Shown here in pieces: positions 16,387 through 26,020 of a stretch of DNA of 60,764 nt (its first letter is position 1; each line of letters begins with the position of its first letter). Below the pieces are notes generated by a model. That model made no database searches and was not told where the DNA came from. It saw nothing but the letters and a program-made list of their open reading frames with translations. The position numbers were made by a program, and so were the translations under genes. Source of the stretch: Caulobacter sp. (GTDB lineage Bacteria; Pseudomonadota; Alphaproteobacteria; Caulobacterales; Caulobacteraceae); the NCBI GenBank assembly GCA_021741355.1, contig JAIOXZ010000022.1, forward strand, positions 1 through 60,764, read 5' to 3'.

Positions 16387-17187
16387 ATGACCGACCAGCT
16401 GATCGAGACCTTCGAGGACGGGGTAGCCACCCTGACGATGAACCGTCCGCAGGCGCGCAACGCCCTGACCGGCGAATTGCTGGCGGCCCTGTCCGCCGCG
16501 GCGCCGCGACTGGCGATGGACCCGAAGGTCCGGGTGGTGGTCATCACCGGCGCGGGCGGCGCCTTCTGCGCCGGCGGCGATGTGAAGGGCTTCGTTGCCG
16601 ACAAGGGCCCGGCCGGCGAGGGGCCGACCTTCGACCAGCGGGTTCACAGCCTGCGCAACGGCATGGACTTCAGTCGCTGGCTGCATGAGATGCCCAAGCC
16701 GACTCTGGCCGTGATCCCCGGCGCCGCGGCGGGCGCGGGCCTGTCGATCGCCCTGGCCTGCGACTTCCGCATCGCCTCCGAGGACGCCAAGATGACCACG
16801 GCCTTCTCGAAGATCGGCGCCTCGGGCGACTACGGCGGCAGCTACTTCCTGTCCAAGCTGGTCGGTCCGGCCAAGGCGCGGGAGCTCTACTTCACCGCCG
16901 ACGTGATCACCGGCGCCGAGGCCGCCCGCCTGGGCATCGTCAACCGCGCCGTACCCGCCGCCGATCTGGCCGCCGAGGCTGCCGCCCTGGCGCGCCGTCT
17001 CGCCGACCTGCCGACTGTGGCGATCGGCTACATGAAGAAAAACCTCGCCGTCGCCGAGCACGGCACGCTGTCCGAGACGATGGACTCCGAGGCGATCCAC
17101 ATGGTCCGCACCATGCAGACCGAGGATCACAAGGCCGCCTCGCTGGCCTTCGTCGAGAAGCGCCCGCCGGTGTTCCGCGGCCGCTAA
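16387..17187 (+). CDS. Enoyl-CoA hydratase/isomerase family protein
   Basis: A 266-residue crotonase-fold protein. VVVITGAGGAFCAGGDVKGF forms the oxyanion-hole block, and AVIPGAAAGAGLSIALACDFRIA with FSKIGASGDYGGSYFLSKLVG covers the active-site region. In the second block the usual catalytic Glu position near GASGD is occupied by Asp or shifted, so dehydratase activity is likely but not certain. AAGGACG precedes the ATG. It hydrates or isomerises enoyl-CoA esters in beta-oxidation. It is the first gene of a probable two-gene unit with the SDR at 17240 and is divergent from the acyl-CoA dehydrogenase. Confidence 0.9.
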   Translation: MTDQLIETFEDGVATLTMNRPQARNALTGELLAALSAAAPRLAMDPKVRVVVITGAGGAFCAGGDVKGFVADKGPAGEGPTFDQRVHSLRNGMDFSRWLHEMPKPTLAVIPGAAAGAGLSIALACDFRIASEDAKMTTAFSKIGASGDYGGSYFLSKLVGPAKARELYFTADVITGAEAARLGIVNRAVPAADLAAEAAALARRLADLPTVAIGYMKKNLAVAEHGTLSETMDSEAIHMVRTMQTEDHKAASLAFVEKRPPVFRGR

Positions 17188-17239
17188 CGGCCATCGACGC
17201 CCTTCAACAGATCAAACCCGAACGGGGAGCGCCTGCGCC

Positions 17240-18004
17240 ATGGACCTCAAGGACCGCATCATCGTCATCACCGGCGCCGCCAGCGGCATCGGCCGGGCCA
17301 TGGCCCAGCGCTTCGCCGCCGAGGGCCCGAAGCTGGTCGTCTGTGTCGACCGTGACGAGCCGGGCGCGAAGGCGACGGCCGAGAGCATCGGCGGCGTCGC
17401 CTTCAAGGTCGACGTCAGCCGCGAGGCCGAGATCCAGAGTCTGATCGAGACGGTCGAGCGTGACCACGGCCCGATCGACCTGTTCTGCTCCAACGCCGGC
17501 ATCGGCGTCGGTGGCGGGGCCGAGGCGCCGAACGAGGACTGGCAGCGCATCTGGGACATCAACGTCATGGCCCACGTCTGGGCCGCCCGTCATCTCGTGC
17601 CGCTGATGGCCGCGCGCGGCGGCGGCTACCTGCTCAACACCGCCTCGGCGGCCGGCCTGCTCACCCAGATCGGCTCGGCGCCCTACGCCGTGACCAAGCA
17701 CGCGGCCGTCGGCCTCGCCGAATGGCTGGCGATCACCCACGGCGACCAGGGCATCAAGGTCTCGGTCCTCTGCCCGCAGGCAGTGCGCACGGCGATGACC
17801 GCCGGCAACCCCGACGGCGTGGCCAGCGTCGACGGCATGATGGAGCCAGAGCCTCTCGCCGAGATGGTCGTCCAGTCGATTGCGGCGGAGGAATTCCTGA
17901 TCCTGCCGCACCCCCAGGTGCTCGACTACATGCGCAACAAGACCGCCGACTACGGCCGCTGGATCGGCGGCATGCGCAAGCTGAACCGCCGCTACGAAGG
18001 CTGA
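17240..18004 (+). CDS. SDR-family oxidoreductase
   Basis: A 254-residue classical short-chain dehydrogenase. It shows TGAASGIG (about 12-19), SNAGIG, Ser in NTASAAG and the catalytic YAVTK. The C-terminal half has [10 protein letters not shown], typical of SDRs that act on hydroxyacyl or sterol-like substrates. GGGGAG lies 10 bases before the ATG. It starts 52 bases after the enoyl-CoA hydratase gene, so a role as 3-hydroxyacyl-CoA dehydrogenase in the same pathway is reasonable, but SDR substrate cannot be read from sequence. Confidence 0.88.
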   Translation: MDLKDRIIVITGAASGIGRAMAQRFAAEGPKLVVCVDRDEPGAKATAESIGGVAFKVDVSREAEIQSLIETVERDHGPIDLFCSNAGIGVGGGAEAPNEDWQRIWDINVMAHVWAARHLVPLMAARGGGYLLNTASAAGLLTQIGSAPYAVTKHAAVGLAEWLAITHGDQGIKVSVLCPQAVRTAMTAGNPDGVASVDGMMEPEPLAEMVVQSIAAEEFLILPHPQVLDYMRNKTADYGRWIGGMRKLNRRYEG

Positions 18005-18054
18005 ACCCCTGGGCGCCCGGCCCCGCGGCCAGGCTCCCGATCAGGCCGGGCGGT

Positions 18055-18729
18055 TTAGTCGAAGCCGACGAACACCGCGGCCTCATCGACCGACTTGCGT
18101 TCGGACACGACGGCGTTGGCCGGGAAGGTCTCGTCCGGCCAGCCCAGCGCGATGCTCTTCATGATCACCTGGTCATCGGCGATCCCGGCATGCTCACGCA
18201 CCACGGGGGACTGCATGATGCCCTGGCTGTTGATCACCGCGCCCAGTCCACGGGACCAGGCGGCATTCACGAGGGCGGTCGCCACGGCGCCGCAATCGAA
18301 CGGCGTGTCGTCGCTGCCGTCCAGCACCCGGTCATAGGTCACGATCACGCAGACCGGCGCGTCGAACTGGCGAAAGCCCCGCAGCACCCAGTCCTGGCGC
18401 ATCTCCGCATCGTCGCGGGCGATGCCCATGGCGGAGAACAGCTGCTTGGCGACACCGACCTGCCGGTCACGGTGCTGGCCGGCGAAGGCCTGACCGGTGC
18501 GGAATTCGCGCGACTGCGGGACGCCGGCCAGGGTGCGTTCGGTGTTGCCGGCGCGGATCCGGTTCAACGGCTCGCCGGTGACGACGTAGAAGTTCCACGG
18601 CTGGGTGTTCATCGACGACGGCGCGCGCATCGCCAGGGCGAGGATCTCCTCGATGAGCGCCCTGGGAACCGGATCGGGCTTGTAGCCGCGGATGCTGCGG
18701 CGGCCGCGGACAACGTCGTCGAACTGCAT
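18055..18729 (-). CDS. Nitroreductase family protein
   Basis: A 224-residue FMN-dependent nitroreductase. It has the N-terminal [16 protein letters not shown]-contact [15 protein letters not shown] and the C-terminal ALGWPDE and [14 protein letters not shown]. These enzymes reduce nitro groups, quinones or enones with NAD(P)H. The ATG at 18729 is followed by the typical MQFDDVV start; a longer frame upstream has no support. It converges with the SDR gene, so it is a separate transcript. Confidence 0.9.
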   Translation of the reverse strand: MQFDDVVRGRRSIRGYKPDPVPRALIEEILALAMRAPSSMNTQPWNFYVVTGEPLNRIRAGNTERTLAGVPQSREFRTGQAFAGQHRDRQVGVAKQLFSAMGIARDDAEMRQDWVLRGFRQFDAPVCVIVTYDRVLDGSDDTPFDCGAVATALVNAAWSRGLGAVINSQGIMQSPVVREHAGIADDQVIMKSIALGWPDETFPANAVVSERKSVDEAAVFVGFD

Positions 18730-18838
18730 GGGTGATCCTAGAATAGCGCGATGGAATGTGGATGCTTGAGGCTTGTGACGCGCCGTCAGTCCAGCGGAAA
18801 ATGGCGGTGGGAGAAGCCCGGTCCGCCTTTTGTGGCCG

Positions 18839-19345
18839 TCAGGCTGAGGGTCCGGCGTGGAGCGCCGGCGCCGGTCCGGGGCGGGCTCCCGCATCCCGGG
18901 TCCCGAACCAGGCGAAGGCGATGAACACCGCCTGCAGCGGGATGCGGATCCACAGATACCAGGGCGAATTGACGTAGCTCGGCACGTTTGTCGCGATGGT
19001 CCAGCCATAGATGTTGAACGGCAGGATCAGGACCAGCCAGACGATGATCGCCCAGCCGGTGATCCGCGCCCAGCGCGTCCAGATCAGGATCGCGAACGCC
19101 AGCTCCAGCACGCCGCTGGCGTAGCTGGACTCCAGCCGCAGCGGAAAGAACGCGGGAATGAGGTCCACCACCGACTGGGGCTGCAGGATGTGGCCGTAGA
19201 GGCCGAAAAAGCCGAACAGCAGGGTCAGGTAGACCCTGAAGACATTGGCCCACCGGAACCGCACCGAGCGCCGGACCAGACTGACCAGCGCCACAATCGC
19301 GACCGGCCCCAGGATGATCGCGGCCGGCGCCAGTAGTTCAGTCAT
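18839..19345 (-). CDS. DoxX-like membrane protein
   Basis: A 168-residue membrane protein with about four hydrophobic helices (roughly 7-25, 38-54, 78-90 and 95-113, with a weaker one near 135-148). The arrangement of helix, LYGHI, acidic-Pro loop, SGVLELAFAILI, and PFNIYGW fits the DoxX-like family, whose members are often subunits or partners of redox enzymes. GGGGGAA precedes the ATG. The function is not known; the family call is moderate because no catalytic motif exists. Confidence 0.6.
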   Translation of the reverse strand: MTELLAPAAIILGPVAIVALVSLVRRSVRFRWANVFRVYLTLLFGFFGLYGHILQPQSVVDLIPAFFPLRLESSYASGVLELAFAILIWTRWARITGWAIIVWLVLILPFNIYGWTIATNVPSYVNSPWYLWIRIPLQAVFIAFAWFGTRDAGARPGPAPALHAGPSA

Positions 19346-19503
19346 GTCGTTCCCCCGAAGTTGAGGCGACCATACATCGCTCCGGGCGGCAGGAGGAACT
19401 GAACCTGTCGCCCGTTGGTCGGGAAGCCGTCACGGTTCTTCAGGGGCGACGAGCGGGCTACGAATGGGGGCTCTCGCGGGTCCGCCGACAGCGCTTTCGG
19501 TCT

Positions 19504-19531
19504 TTTCATTCATTTAGCGATAAATTAATGA
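19504..19531. promoter_or_regulatory. Imperfect palindrome, probable TetR-type operator (site 1)
   Basis: Around GCGA (19517-19520) the arms ATTTA/TAAAT and then, after one mismatched pair, TCATT/AATGA are complementary. The left part TTTCATTCATTTAGCG is repeated exactly, in the opposite orientation, at 21890-21911 beside the tetR gene. The site lies about 80 bases before the acyl-CoA ligase start in the most AT-rich stretch of its upstream region, where a promoter is expected. Confidence 0.68.
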
Positions 19532-19610
19532 AATGGGACATTGCAGTTGCGGCGCCCCGTTCCAGCCGTGACGCGAACACGGCGGAGGGGCTTTCGGAAG
19601 GTCGATCGGT

Positions 19611-21083
19611 ATGTCGAACAGTGTCGCCCTGGGCTCGATCCTGGCTCATCACGCGCGTCAGAACCCCGGACGCGTCGCGATTGTCGCGGACGGTCTCGCG
19701 GTCCGGTACGACGACCTGGACGCCCGCGCGAACCGCCGGGCCCGCGTGCTGGCGAGCCAGGGCGTGGGGCAGGGCGACTTCGTCACCGTCGCGCTTCCGA
19801 ACGGCCTGGACTTCTACGAAACGGTCTTCGCGCTGTGGAAACTGGGCGCGACGCCCAACATCGTCGCGGCCAGGCTCGCCCGGCCGGAGATGGAGGCGAT
19901 TCTCGACATTGTCAGGCCCCGCCTGTTCATCGGCGAGCAGCCCTGGCCAGGCATTCCATCATTCTCGGCGGAGGAGGGGGCGCTGGCGCAGGCCTCGGCG
20001 GAAGCCTTGCCCGAGGTCGTCGCGCCGCACTGGAAGGCGATGACGAGCGGCGGCTCGACCGGCCGTCCCAAGGTGATCGTCGACGCGATGCCGTCGCGCT
20101 GGGATCCACAGGAGGGCTTTCTGGGGCAACGCCCCGGGGACGTGATCCTCAATCCGGGGCCGCTCTATCACAACGCCCCGTTCCACTGCATCACCATGGG
20201 CCTGTTCGTCGGCGCCACGATCGTCGAGATGGGGCGGTTCGACGCCCTGCGCGCGCTCGAGCTGATCGAGGCGCACGGCGTGACCTGGGTGACGATGGTG
20301 CCGACCATGATGCACCGCATCTGGCAGCTGGGCCCTGAGGTCCACGCCCGTCACGCCCTGCCCAGCCTGCGGATGATGCTGCACATGGCCGCGCCCTGTC
20401 CCGCCTGGCTCAAGGAGGCCTGGATCGGCTGGCTCGGCGGCGAGCGGGTCTGGGAATACTACGGCACGACCGAGGGGATCGGTTCGACGATGATATCGGG
20501 CTCGGACTGGCTGGCCCATCGCGGCTCTGTCGGCCGCGTTCGCGAGGGCTACGAGCTGAAGATCCTCGACGACGCCGGACAGGAGCGGCCGGTGGGCGAG
20601 GTCGGCGAGGTCTACTTCCGCCCGCGCGGCGGACCCGGCTCCACCTACCACTACCTCGGCAGCGCCGCGAAGCGCATCGACGAGTGGGAGACCCCCGGCG
20701 ATCTCGGCAGCGTGGACGCCGACGGCTATCTCTATCTGTCCGACCGGCGCAACGACCTGATCATCTCGGGCGGGGCCAATATCTATCCCGCCGAGGTCGA
20801 GGCGGCGATCGAGGCCCATCCCGGCGTGCGGACCAGCGCCGTGATCGGGCTGCCGGACGAGGAATGGGGCGCCCGCGTCCACGCCATCGTCCAGCCGCTC
20901 GAGGGCGTCGCGCTCGACGAAGCGGAGCTGCGCGCCTTCGTGGACGGCCGGCTGACGCGCTACAAGCAGCCGCGGTCCATCGAGTTCACCGTCGAGCCGC
21001 TGCGTGACGAGGCGGGCAAGGTCCGGCGCGCGGCGCTTCGCGACGCGCGGCTGAAGGACCGTGCGCCGGCCGCGAAAACCTAG
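19611..21083 (+). CDS. AMP-dependent acyl-CoA synthetase
   Basis: A 490-residue adenylate-forming enzyme. The P-loop is MTSGGSTGRPK (about 144-154), the YYGTTEG motif follows near 280, the hinge and core motif is GDLGSVDADGYLYLSDRRNDLIISGGANIYPAEVE (described in parts), and the C-terminal catalytic Lys is in DEAGKVRR. Its sequence resembles ligases annotated as bile-acid or steroid-acid CoA ligases, but the acid cannot be assigned. The ATG at 19611 follows GGAAGG. It is flanked by the operator described at 19504 and by the convergent tetR gene, so it probably belongs to that regulon. Confidence 0.9.
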   Translation: MSNSVALGSILAHHARQNPGRVAIVADGLAVRYDDLDARANRRARVLASQGVGQGDFVTVALPNGLDFYETVFALWKLGATPNIVAARLARPEMEAILDIVRPRLFIGEQPWPGIPSFSAEEGALAQASAEALPEVVAPHWKAMTSGGSTGRPKVIVDAMPSRWDPQEGFLGQRPGDVILNPGPLYHNAPFHCITMGLFVGATIVEMGRFDALRALELIEAHGVTWVTMVPTMMHRIWQLGPEVHARHALPSLRMMLHMAAPCPAWLKEAWIGWLGGERVWEYYGTTEGIGSTMISGSDWLAHRGSVGRVREGYELKILDDAGQERPVGEVGEVYFRPRGGPGSTYHYLGSAAKRIDEWETPGDLGSVDADGYLYLSDRRNDLIISGGANIYPAEVEAAIEAHPGVRTSAVIGLPDEEWGARVHAIVQPLEGVALDEAELRAFVDGRLTRYKQPRSIEFTVEPLRDEAGKVRRAALRDARLKDRAPAAKT

Positions 21084-21772
21084 GCCTGCGCGGCCTTGTT
21101 GCGCTTGTAGAGGGCCTCGAAGCCGGCGGCCATGAAGGTGACGAACCGGTCGCGGACCGCCTCGAAATCGTCGGACACGCACAGGTTTCCCGACAACCGG
21201 TCGATGCGCCCGGTACGGGACAGGATCAGGGAATAGGCGCCCGAGGTGAACTGGAAGCTCCAGAACAGGTCCTCCGGCTTCGCGTCCGGCAGCGCCTTCT
21301 GCAACAGCCCGATGAGCCGCAGCACCAGGGGGTCGAAGTAGGTGTCCATCTTCTCCGCGCCGTATCCGGGCGCGTTGTTCACCTGGGCGAAGATGCGGCC
21401 GAAATTGCGCCAGCCTTCATCGTCGTTGACGTAGACGTCGAACGCCCCGTCGTAATAGGCGCGGAGCGCGCCCTCGAGCGTCGGGTGGTCGCCCACCTCG
21501 GCTTCATAGGCGTCGAGACCGGCCGTCCGGGCCACCACGGCGTATTCCACGCGCCGCTCGAAGACGGCGTCGAACAGGGCCTTCTTGCCGTCGAAGTAGT
21601 AGTGGATCAGCGCCGGGTGAATGCCCATCCGGTCGGCGACATCCTTGATGGTCACCCCGAAATAGCCGAGCTGCGCAAAGAGGTCCTCGCTTGTGTCGAG
21701 GATGAGCTTCACGGTCGCGGCCCGTTGCTCGGCGCGCTTGTTGCCACCCGCCTGTTTCGGCCTTGCCGCCAT
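21080..21772 (-). CDS. TetR/AcrR-family transcriptional regulator
   Basis: About 230 residues. The N-terminal HTH reads ILDTSEDLFAQLGYFGVTIKDVADRMGIHPALIHYYFDGKKALF, quoted in part here as LGYFGVTIKDVADRMG and LIHYYFDGKKALF. The C-terminal ligand domain has WSFQFTSGAYSLIL. ATG at 21772 is chosen; 30 more upstream codons are Arg-rich and unlike a TetR start. It overlaps the end of the convergent acyl-CoA ligase gene by four bases. A palindromic site lies upstream between it and the TonB receptor, and a related one before the ligase, so it probably represses itself and both neighbours until a substrate or its CoA ester binds. Confidence 0.9.
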   Translation of the reverse strand: MAARPKQAGGNKRAEQRAATVKLILDTSEDLFAQLGYFGVTIKDVADRMGIHPALIHYYFDGKKALFDAVFERRVEYAVVARTAGLDAYEAEVGDHPTLEGALRAYYDGAFDVYVNDDEGWRNFGRIFAQVNNAPGYGAEKMDTYFDPLVLRLIGLLQKALPDAKPEDLFWSFQFTSGAYSLILSRTGRIDRLSGNLCVSDDFEAVRDRFVTFMAAGFEALYKRNKAAQA

Positions 21773-21889
21773 TGCCGCCAGCTTCCCTGATCGGACGCGT
21801 CGGAGGTGAGCGCGGTCCTGTGATTTGCCGGCGACGATGAGGCGACGCCCCCATCGGGTCAAGCAACGGCGCCACGCTTCACAAATTTG

Positions 21890-21911
21890 ACTTAGCGCTA
21901 AATGAATGAAA
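21890..21911. promoter_or_regulatory. Palindromic operator between tetR and the TonB receptor (site 2)
   Basis: The core TTAGCGCTAA is a perfect 10-base palindrome. The reverse strand reads TTTCATTCATTTAGCG over 16 bases, identical to the site before the ligase at 19504. A TTGACT at 21887-21892, which could serve as a -35 element for the receptor, overlaps its edge. It lies 64 bases before the receptor ATG and 118 bases before the regulator start. Confidence 0.7.
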
Positions 21912-21974
21912 TTGACGAACCCTGTCTCTTCGGGTTAGCCCTGCGGAAGGCAAACAAAAAACGGGGAGGTTTTG

Positions 21975-24641
21975 ATGTTCAGGGTTGGAAGAAGCACAAG
22001 GCAGGTCGGGCTTTCGGGCACGGCGCTCATGGCGGCGATGTTCCTGACCGCTGGATCCGGATGGGCCCAGAGTTCGCCGTCGGCGCCGCAGGACGCCGAA
22101 GACACGACGCTCGACGAGTTCGTCGTCACCGGCACCAGTATCCGGGGCGTCCCGCCCACAGGCTCGAACCTCATCAGCGTTTCCCGCGCCGACATCGTGA
22201 CGCAGGGCGGCGCCAACACCCCGGATCTGAGCGCGAGCATCCCGCAGCTCAGCAGCTTCAACACCGCGCCGCAAACGAGCGCCGGCACGGGTCCTGGCCT
22301 GGGCTCATTTGCACCCGCCCTCCGCGGGCTTCCGGCGACCGCGACGCTGCCGTTGATGAACGGCCGCAGGCTCGTGGGCGCGGGCGTGCAGGTGACCAAT
22401 CCCGACTATCCCCTCATCCCCAACCTGGCCATGGAACGGATCGAGGTCGTGGCCGACGGCGCCTCATCGATCTACGGTTCGGATGCTGTCGCCGGCGTGG
22501 TGAACTTCATCACCCGAAAGCGCGCCGATGGCGTCGAACTCTCCGCGAGCTACGGTGTGGCCGACGGCTACTATGCCGGAAACATCGGCGCCCTGTTCGG
22601 CAAGGATTGGGGAACCGGGTCCTTTGTCGCCGCCTACCAGTTCTCTGAAAACGACAACATCACCGGGGGAGAGCGGGACTATCGGGTTCTGGATTACACC
22701 CCCTGGGGTGGTGTGGATGCGCGCTCAACCGCCTGCGCCGAGCCGAATGTCTATCCCTTCCCCTCCTATGCCACGCCTTATGCGTACCAGTCCGCGACCG
22801 ACACGTTTGGCGCAGCGGGCACGCTGAATCGCTGTGACACCGGCGCGGGAGCCGACCTCTTTCCGGCCTCGACGATTCACGCCGGGTTCCTGTCAGCGCG
22901 CCAGGACTTGAACGAGCGGGCCACGGTCTGGGGCGAGGTCCTGTATTCGGATCGTCATGATGACATCCAGGTAGCGCCGCAGAACGTATTTGTATACATG
23001 TACTGCCCCGGGTTTACTACGAATGTGAATGCCAGATGCCCGGCCGGGGGAATACACGAGTTTGTCTACTTTAACAGTGGCCAGCTCCTGGGAACCGACA
23101 ACTTCACGAACACCAACGACAAGATGGTCGGAAATTCATCGTTCGGCGCTGATTTCAAATTGCCGCGCGATCTAAACCTGAGCGTCTACGGCACAGTGGA
23201 TTGGGCGTGAAACGACAGTTACGTATTCGCGATCAGTCAGACGGCGCTTCAGGCCTACGCGGACGTCGATCTGGATCCGTTTGGCACGAATACGTCTCAA
23301 GCCACGATCGACGCGATTCTGGCCTACAACTACTATGTCGATGTCACCGAAAGGCATGATGTCCGCGCCGCCGGCATCAAGCTCGACGGACCGCTCTTCG
23401 ATCTGCCGGGCGGACAGCTGAGATTCGCGGTCGGCGCCGAGGCCCGGCACGAAGCCTTCGAGCAGCGGGGCTACTACCTGTCCTCGGCCTTCAATGTCGA
23501 CGAGAACATGGAGCGCGATATCAGCGCCGTTTACGGCGAGCTGTTTGTGCCGATCGTCGGGGATGGCAACCAGGCGCCCCTGATGCGTGGCCTGGCCCTG
23601 TCGATCTCCGGCCGCTATGACAACTACAGCGACTTCGGATCGACGACGAACCCGAAGATCGGCGTCAGCTGGACGCTGATGGAGGGCCTGGCGTTCCGGG
23701 GATCCTACGGAACCTCCTTCAGAGCGCCCGGGCTGCGCCAGCTCGGCGCAACGATCGGCTCATTCTATACCGCCGCCGCCGGGGCCGTTGCTCTGCATCC
23801 GTCTCTGGCCGGCGTCCAGACCATCTATCTGTCGGGCGGCAATCCGGACCTCGGGCCGGAAGAGGCGACCACCTATTCGTTCGGGTTCGACGTCAATCCG
23901 GCGTCCCTACCCGGCCTCCGGGCGAGCGTTACCTACTACAATGTCGACTACACCGGGGTCATCGCCTCGCCGACGATTTCGCAGGTCTTCGCGGACCCGA
24001 CGCTGACAGGCTCACTGGTCTTCTATGACTCCGCCTATGCCGCCGGTAGTGACCCGGACATTGATGCTCTGCTGGGCATCGCGATTCCGAGTGGCGGCTC
24101 TCCGATCACCGGCAACCCGATCTTCGTGGTGGACCGGCGGAACCAGAACCTGAGCAGCCTCACGACCGACGGTCTGGACTTCGATGTCAACTATCGTTGG
24201 ACGACAGACATCGGTTCGGTGTTCGCCGGTCTGGCCGGCAACTATGTGCTCAACTATCACACGCGGTTTTCGCCTACGGCCGCCGAAGCCGACTTCCTGA
24301 ACCTCGGCCTGCCTCGGTGGACCGCCAGGGCGTCACTGGCCGTCGACGCCGGATCCGTATCGGCGGCGGCCTTCATGAACTACCGCGCCGGCATCACAAA
24401 CAACTACAGCCGGGCCGCCGGAGGGCTGGCCGCGTTCGAGGCCGATCCCTACGTCACCGTCGACCTGCGCTTCAGCTGGATACTGCCAGCCGAGGGCCCG
24501 GCCAGGGGAACGGTGCTGGCCCTTCAGATCAACGATGTCCTCGACGAGCAGCCGCCGTTCTTCCCGGGCACGGACGGCATCGGCGGGGCCTACAATCCGA
24601 TCGGCCGGTTCGTGGCGCTGAACTTGCGGAAGACGTTCTGA
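21975..24641 (+). pseudogene. TonB-dependent receptor with one in-frame TGA
   Basis: The frame runs for 888 codons from ATG at 21975 (GGGGAGG just upstream) to TGA at 24641, with a single interrupting TGA at codon 412 (23208-23210). Before it are a signal peptide ending near GWAQS, a TonB-box-like DEFVVTGTS, and a plug domain with MERIEVVADGASSIYGSDAVAGVVNF. After it are the barrel, SFRAPGLRQL and the family C-terminus RFVALNLRKTF. Sequence directly after the stop (NDSYVFAISQTALQAY) still reads as receptor. It could be a recent nonsense mutation, probably of Trp TGG or Arg CGA, or a sequencing error. It heads an esterase/transporter series. Confidence 0.85.
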
Positions 24642-24675
24642 GCGGTCGCGGGCAGGTAGCGGAAGCGTCGCGTTC

Positions 24676-25962
24676 ATGACCAGACCTGTGTGTTCCCCGG
24701 TTCACGGCCTTGATCCCGTGACGCTCGCCGCGATCGCGCCTGCGCTCCAGGCGTTTGTGGATAGCGGCGAGCTGCCGGGGATCGTGACCCTGGCCTCCCG
24801 GGGCGGCGAGATCGTTCAGGACCTGTCGATTGGCTGGAGCGATCTCGAGACCCGCACGCCGATGCGGCCGGACAGTCTGTTCCGCATCGCCTCGATGACC
24901 AAGCCGATCACCTCGGTGGCGGCCTTGATGCTCGTCGAGGAGGGCAGGATCGCCCTGACAGATCCCGTCTCCCGCTGGATCCCGGAACTGGCCGACCCCC
25001 GGGTCCTGCGGGATCCGGCGGGGCCGCTCGCGGACACGGAGCCGGTCCGGCGCGCGATCACCGTCGAGGATCTGCTGACGCATCGTTCGGGCATCGCCTA
25101 TGCGCCGTTCTCGGAAGGTCCGCTTCAGCAGGCCTACCAGGATGCGCTCGGGGATCCGGGGATGAACCACCTGAGCGTCGACGCCTGGCTGGCGGCGCTC
25201 GGAACCTTGCCGCTGGCCTGCCAGCCCGGGGAGCGGTTCCACTACGGCCATTCCACGGACGTGCTCGGGTTCCTCATCGGCCGGGTTGAGGGCAACCCGT
25301 TCCGCCAGGTCCTGCGGGACCGGATCTTCGAGCCGCTCGGCATGGCGGACACGGACTTCTGGCTGCCGCCCGAAAAGCGCGGACGCCTCGCCAGTCTCTA
25401 TCGCTACGACGAGGCCACGACCCGCCTCGGGAAGGTCGAGCTGGACATGTACGACGCCCCGCCGGCCTACACGCCCGGGGGCGGGGGACTGATATCGTCG
25501 GCGCCGGATTATCACCGCTTCGCCCGGATGATCCTCGAGGGCGGCGCCCTTGACGGGCGGCGGCTGCTGCGGCCCGAAACCGTTCGTCTGATGCATACCA
25601 ACCGGCTGACCGACGCCCAGCGCCAGTTCCCGTTCGCGGGCATGCCGCTCTGGCGCAAGTCGGGCTTCGGCCTCGGGTTGTCGATCGCGGAAGACCTGGT
25701 CGACAATCCCTATGCCGTGGGCGCCCGGGGCTCGATGACCTGGCCGGGGATCTTCGGCACATGGTGGCAGGCGGACCCGGTCAACGACCTGATCCTGATC
25801 TACATGATCCAGCACCAGGTGCCGGTGTCCGCGAACGCCGGATCGACGATCGCGACGGGCCGCGGCGCCGCCGGTCGGGCCGCGCTGCCGGTGTTCCAGC
25901 GCGGCATCTATGACGCCCTGCAACTCGCGCCGGATGTGGCGAAGCGGACCTCCGCGGCCTGA
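24676..25962 (+). CDS. Serine hydrolase, beta-lactamase class C / family VIII esterase type
   Basis: A 428-residue protein without a clear signal peptide. The catalytic SxxK motif is SMTK (Ser73, Lys76), followed by LLTHRSGI and the tyrosine motif YGHS (Tyr190) in FHYGHSTDVLGFLIGRVEG. These features place it with family VIII carboxylesterases rather than true beta-lactamases. It starts 34 bases after the TonB receptor frame. Hydrolysis of an ester taken up by the receptor is a reasonable role. The last part, GTWWQADPVNDLILIYMIQ, is typical of the family. Confidence 0.88.
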   Translation: MTRPVCSPVHGLDPVTLAAIAPALQAFVDSGELPGIVTLASRGGEIVQDLSIGWSDLETRTPMRPDSLFRIASMTKPITSVAALMLVEEGRIALTDPVSRWIPELADPRVLRDPAGPLADTEPVRRAITVEDLLTHRSGIAYAPFSEGPLQQAYQDALGDPGMNHLSVDAWLAALGTLPLACQPGERFHYGHSTDVLGFLIGRVEGNPFRQVLRDRIFEPLGMADTDFWLPPEKRGRLASLYRYDEATTRLGKVELDMYDAPPAYTPGGGGLISSAPDYHRFARMILEGGALDGRRLLRPETVRLMHTNRLTDAQRQFPFAGMPLWRKSGFGLGLSIAEDLVDNPYAVGARGSMTWPGIFGTWWQADPVNDLILIYMIQHQVPVSANAGSTIATGRGAAGRAALPVFQRGIYDALQLAPDVAKRTSAA

Positions 25963-26020
25963 ATCGCCGTCGCGCGGACCGAACCCGGGACGCGCGGATC
26001 AAATCTCAAAGGAGGACTCC

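Noticed and set aside
23208..23210. TGA in the TonB receptor as selenocysteine
   Set aside because: TonB receptors do not use selenocysteine, and no clear SECIS-like stem-loop follows; mutation or error is more likely.
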